A DNA stretch of 64,000 bases from Pseudomonas triticicola. Its GTDB lineage: Bacteria; Pseudomonadota; Gammaproteobacteria; Pseudomonadales; Pseudomonadaceae. Positions within the stretch are counted from its first letter, which is position 1. Every line of letters starts with the position of its first letter. Shown here in pieces: positions 61,750 through 64,000 of this stretch. Below the pieces are notes generated by a model. That model saw only the letters and a list, made by a program, of their open reading frames with translations, made no database searches and was not told the origin of the DNA. The stretch spans positions 2,641,001-2,705,000 of the forward strand of contig NZ_JAHSTX010000001.1 of the NCBI RefSeq assembly GCF_019145375.1. Direction: 5' to 3'. Made by a program: the position numbers and the translations under genes.

Positions 61750-64000
61750 ATGTCGTTGTCCACCGGGCTGATTGCCGTCGTTGCCCTGGCCTACATGGCC
61801 ATCATGTTCGCCATCGCCTTCTACGGCGACCGTCGCAGCACGCCGTTGCCGCCGCGGGTGCGCGCCTGGGTGTACAGCCTGTCGCTGGCAGTCTACTGCA
61901 CCAGTTGGACTTTCTTCGGCGCGGTGGGTCAGGCGGCGGAACAACTGTGGTCATTCCTGCCGATCTACCTCGGGCCGATCCTGCTGCTGGTCGGCGCGCC
62001 GTGGGTCCTGCAGAAAATGGTGATGATCAGCAAACAGGAGAACATCACCTCCATCGCCGACTTCATCGCCGCGCGCTACGGCAAATCGCAATCGCTGGCG
62101 GTAGTCGTGGCGCTGATCTGTCTGGTCGGCGTGTTGCCCTATATTGCCCTGCAACTCAAAGGCATCGTCCTCGGCGTGAACCTGCTGATCGGCGCCGGCG
62201 CCGATGCCATGGGCACCCGCGCTCAAGACACGGCGCTGATCGTGTCGCTGGTGCTGGCGTTGTTCACCATCGTCTTCGGTACGCGCAACCTCGACGCCAC
62301 CGAACACCACCGTGGCATGGTGCTGGCGATTGCCTTCGAATCGCTGGTCAAGCTGTTCGCCTTTCTCGCCGTCGGCGCCTTCGTCACGTACGGCCTGTAT
62401 GACGGTTTCGACGACCTGTTCAATCAGGCAATGCTCGCCCCGCGCCTTGAGGCGTACTGGAAGGAAACCATCAACTGGCCATCGATGGTGGTGCAAACCG
62501 GCGTGGCTATGATGGCGATCATTTGCCTGCCCCGGCAATTTCACGTGACCGTAGTGGAGAACATCGACCCGCAGGATCTGCGTCTGGCGAAATGGGTGTT
62601 CCCCGCCTATCTGGCTTTGGCCGCATTGTTTGTAGTCCCTATCGCCCTTGCCGGTCAAATGATGCTGCCCAGCGATGTGCTGCCCGACTCGTTCGTGATC
62701 AGCCTGCCGCTGGCCCAGGCCCATCCGGCGCTGGCGATGCTGGCGTTTATTGGTGGCGCATCGGCAGCGACCGGCATGGTGATTGTCGCCAGCGTCGCCC
62801 TGTCGACCATGGTTTCCAACGACATGCTGTTGCCGTGGCTGTTGCGCCGCAACAATGCCGAGCGCCCGTTCGAAGTGTTCCGCCAGTGGATGCTCTCGGT
62901 GCGCCGCGTGAGTATTGTGGTGATTCTGCTGCTGGCCTATGTCAGTTATCGCTTGCTCGGCTCGACCGCAAGCCTGGCGACCATCGGCCAGATCGCCTTC
63001 GCCGCGGTGACGCAACTGGCGCCGGCCATGCTCGGCGCGCTGTACTGGAAACAGGCCAACCGCCGGGGCGTGTTCGCCGGCCTCGCCACCGGCACCTTCC
63101 TCTGGTTCTACACGCTGGTGCTGCCGATTGCCGCGCACAGTCTCGGCTGGTCGCTGGCGAGTTTCCCCGGCTTGGCGTGGCTGCACAGCAATCCGCTGAA
63201 CCTGCCGATCACCCCGCTGACCCAAGGCGTGGTGCTGTCGCTGGCGGGTAACTTCACCCTGTTCGCCTGGGTCTCGGTGCTGTCGCGCACGCGGGTTTCC
63301 GAGCACTGGCAGGCCGGGCGTTTCATCGGTCAGGAAATCAGCGCACGACCTAATGCTCGTTCGATGCTGGCGGTACAGATCGACGATCTGCTGCAACTGG
63401 CGGCGCGTTTCGTCGGCGAAGAACGTGCGCGACAGAGCTTCATTCGCTTCGCCTACCGTCAGGGCAAGGGCTTCAACCCCAACCAGAACGCCGACAGCGA
63501 ATGGATTGCCCACACTGAACGCTTGCTCGCCGGTGTCCTCGGCGCTTCTTCGACACGGGCCGTAGTAAAAGCCGCCATCGAAGGTCGGGAAATGCAGTTG
63601 GAGGACGTAGTCCGAATCGCTGACGAAGCCTCGGAAGTGCTGCAGTTCAACCGCGCCCTGCTGCAAGGCGCGATCGAGAACATCACCCAGGGCATCAGCG
63701 TGGTCGACCAGTCGCTGAAACTGGTGGCGTGGAACCGTCGTTATCTGGAGCTGTTCAACTACCCCGACGGCCTGATCAGCGTCGGCCGGCCGATTGCCGA
63801 CATCATTCGCTACAACGCCGAACGCGGTTTGTGCGGCCCCGGCGAAGCGGAAGTGCACGTCGCGCGACGCTTGCACTGGATGCGTCAGGGCCGCGCGCAC
63901 ACTTCCGAACGGCTGTTCCCCAATGGCCGGGTGATCGAGCTGATCGGCAACCCGATGCCCGGCGGCGGATTTGTCATGAGTTTCACCGACATTACCGCGT
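61750..64000 (+). CDS. SLC5-type/PAS sensor histidine kinase (3'-truncated by window edge)
   Basis: The frame starts at ATG 61750 and stays open to the window end (750 codons). Residues ~1-520 have about thirteen membrane segments of the sodium:solute symporter (SLC5) type, as in CbrA-like sensors; Y-C-T-S-W-T-F-F-G near residue 49 and the S-I-A-D-F-I-A-A-R-Y-G segment near 102 are diagnostic. Residues ~560-640 form a linker and ~640-750 a PAS domain (G-I-S-V-V-D-Q-S-L and W-N-R-R-Y). Kinase and possible receiver domains would follow outside the window. It resembles the hybrid kinases of Pseudomonas related to CbrA; its signal is unknown. Confidence 0.9.
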   Translation, partial: MSLSTGLIAVVALAYMAIMFAIAFYGDRRSTPLPPRVRAWVYSLSLAVYCTSWTFFGAVGQAAEQLWSFLPIYLGPILLLVGAPWVLQKMVMISKQENITSIADFIAARYGKSQSLAVVVALICLVGVLPYIALQLKGIVLGVNLLIGAGADAMGTRAQDTALIVSLVLALFTIVFGTRNLDATEHHRGMVLAIAFESLVKLFAFLAVGAFVTYGLYDGFDDLFNQAMLAPRLEAYWKETINWPSMVVQTGVAMMAIICLPRQFHVTVVENIDPQDLRLAKWVFPAYLALAALFVVPIALAGQMMLPSDVLPDSFVISLPLAQAHPALAMLAFIGGASAATGMVIVASVALSTMVSNDMLLPWLLRRNNAERPFEVFRQWMLSVRRVSIVVILLLAYVSYRLLGSTASLATIGQIAFAAVTQLAPAMLGALYWKQANRRGVFAGLATGTFLWFYTLVLPIAAHSLGWSLASFPGLAWLHSNPLNLPITPLTQGVVLSLAGNFTLFAWVSVLSRTRVSEHWQAGRFIGQEISARPNARSMLAVQIDDLLQLAARFVGEERARQSFIRFAYRQGKGFNPNQNADSEWIAHTERLLAGVLGASSTRAVVKAAIEGREMQLEDVVRIADEASEVLQFNRALLQGAIENITQGISVVDQSLKLVAWNRRYLELFNYPDGLISVGRPIADIIRYNAERGLCGPGEAEVHVARRLHWMRQGRAHTSERLFPNGRVIELIGNPMPGGGFVMSFTDITA

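Noticed and set aside
61951..63900. 649-codon open frame on the minus strand
   Set aside because: It lies entirely opposite the SLC5-type sensor kinase gene, whose product is recognisable. The minus frame is rich in H, Q, R and G with no family resemblance, as expected from the opposite strand of a high-GC gene.
1..64000. CRISPR arrays, prophage genes or insertion sequences
   Set aside because: No regularly spaced direct repeats, no phage structural genes and no transposase frame were seen. The pyocin is of the soluble S type, not a phage-tail type.

Overview
The window is chromosomal DNA from a Pseudomonas, most likely of the P. fluorescens group. The evidence is high GC with strong third-position G/C bias, a minCDE locus, and Pseudomonas-type intergenic palindromes (the GTGGGAGCGAGCCTGCTCGC and TGTAGGAGCTGCCGAAGGC classes) after many genes. 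Also present are prc, rdgC, a rluA-type pseudouridine synthase, a guanidine-II riboswitch/gdx unit and an S-type pyocin. The window opens inside an NCS2 purine permease gene and closes inside a large SLC5-type sensor kinase gene.

Region 1 (1-16.5 kb) is purine/urate catabolism: NCS2 permease (partial), 5-hydroxyisourate hydrolase (hiuH), allantoinase (puuE), OHCU decarboxylase (uraD), allantoicase (alc), ureidoglycolate lyase (allA), membrane urate hydroxylase with a cytochrome c tail (puuD), a second NCS2 permease, and two paralogous Tsx/OmpK-type outer-membrane channels. Together they give outer-membrane entry, inner-membrane uptake and stepwise breakdown of urate to glyoxylate and urea. 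Two TTGTATACAA-like boxes lie between the divergent hiuH and puuE. Between the first permease/LysE exporter and hiuH sits an unrelated accessory pair (1955-7411): a 1173-residue protein with a TcdA/TcdB-like pore-forming segment plus RTX repeats, and a 612-residue protein of unknown function.

Region 2 (16.5-25.7 kb) is housekeeping: patatin-like lipase, late lipid A acyltransferase, minCDE, pseudouridine synthase, M18 aminopeptidase, a small membrane protein and an MscS-type channel. Region 3 (25.7-27.9 kb) is a colicin E9-type HNH nuclease pyocin with its immunity gene, followed by an exported M20 amidohydrolase and a repeat-rich noncoding stretch.

Region 4 (30.1-36.5 kb) is a self-contained organophosphorus-type acquisition system: a UTRA/GntR regulator, divergent from a binding protein, an alkaline-phosphatase-superfamily hydrolase, two permeases, an ATPase and a HAD phosphatase. 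TGG-N6-CCA-like operators precede both transcription units. Region 5 (36.6-41.7 kb) holds a quinone oxidoreductase, the Prc protease and an EAL-CBS-GGDEF protein. Region 6 (41.7-47 kb) is an Rhs polymorphic toxin with a distinct AT-rich C-terminal tip and a putative immunity gene.

Region 7 (47-64 kb) contains a three-gene Xre-led operon, a YkvA protein, an FKBP lipoprotein, a di-heme cytochrome/catalase-like pair, a tandem duplication of tRNA-Val/tRNA-Asp, rdgC, a bile-acid-symporter-family transporter, riboswitch-gdx, an MFS-acyltransferase fusion, a SLAC1/TDT transporter, a divergent MFS/TetR pair around a long palindrome, and the partial SLC5-PAS sensor kinase. The most novel-looking parts are the TcdA/B-pore+RTX protein and its neighbour, the phosphatase-containing ABC system, and the Rhs tip/immunity pair with a possible translational switch at its start.
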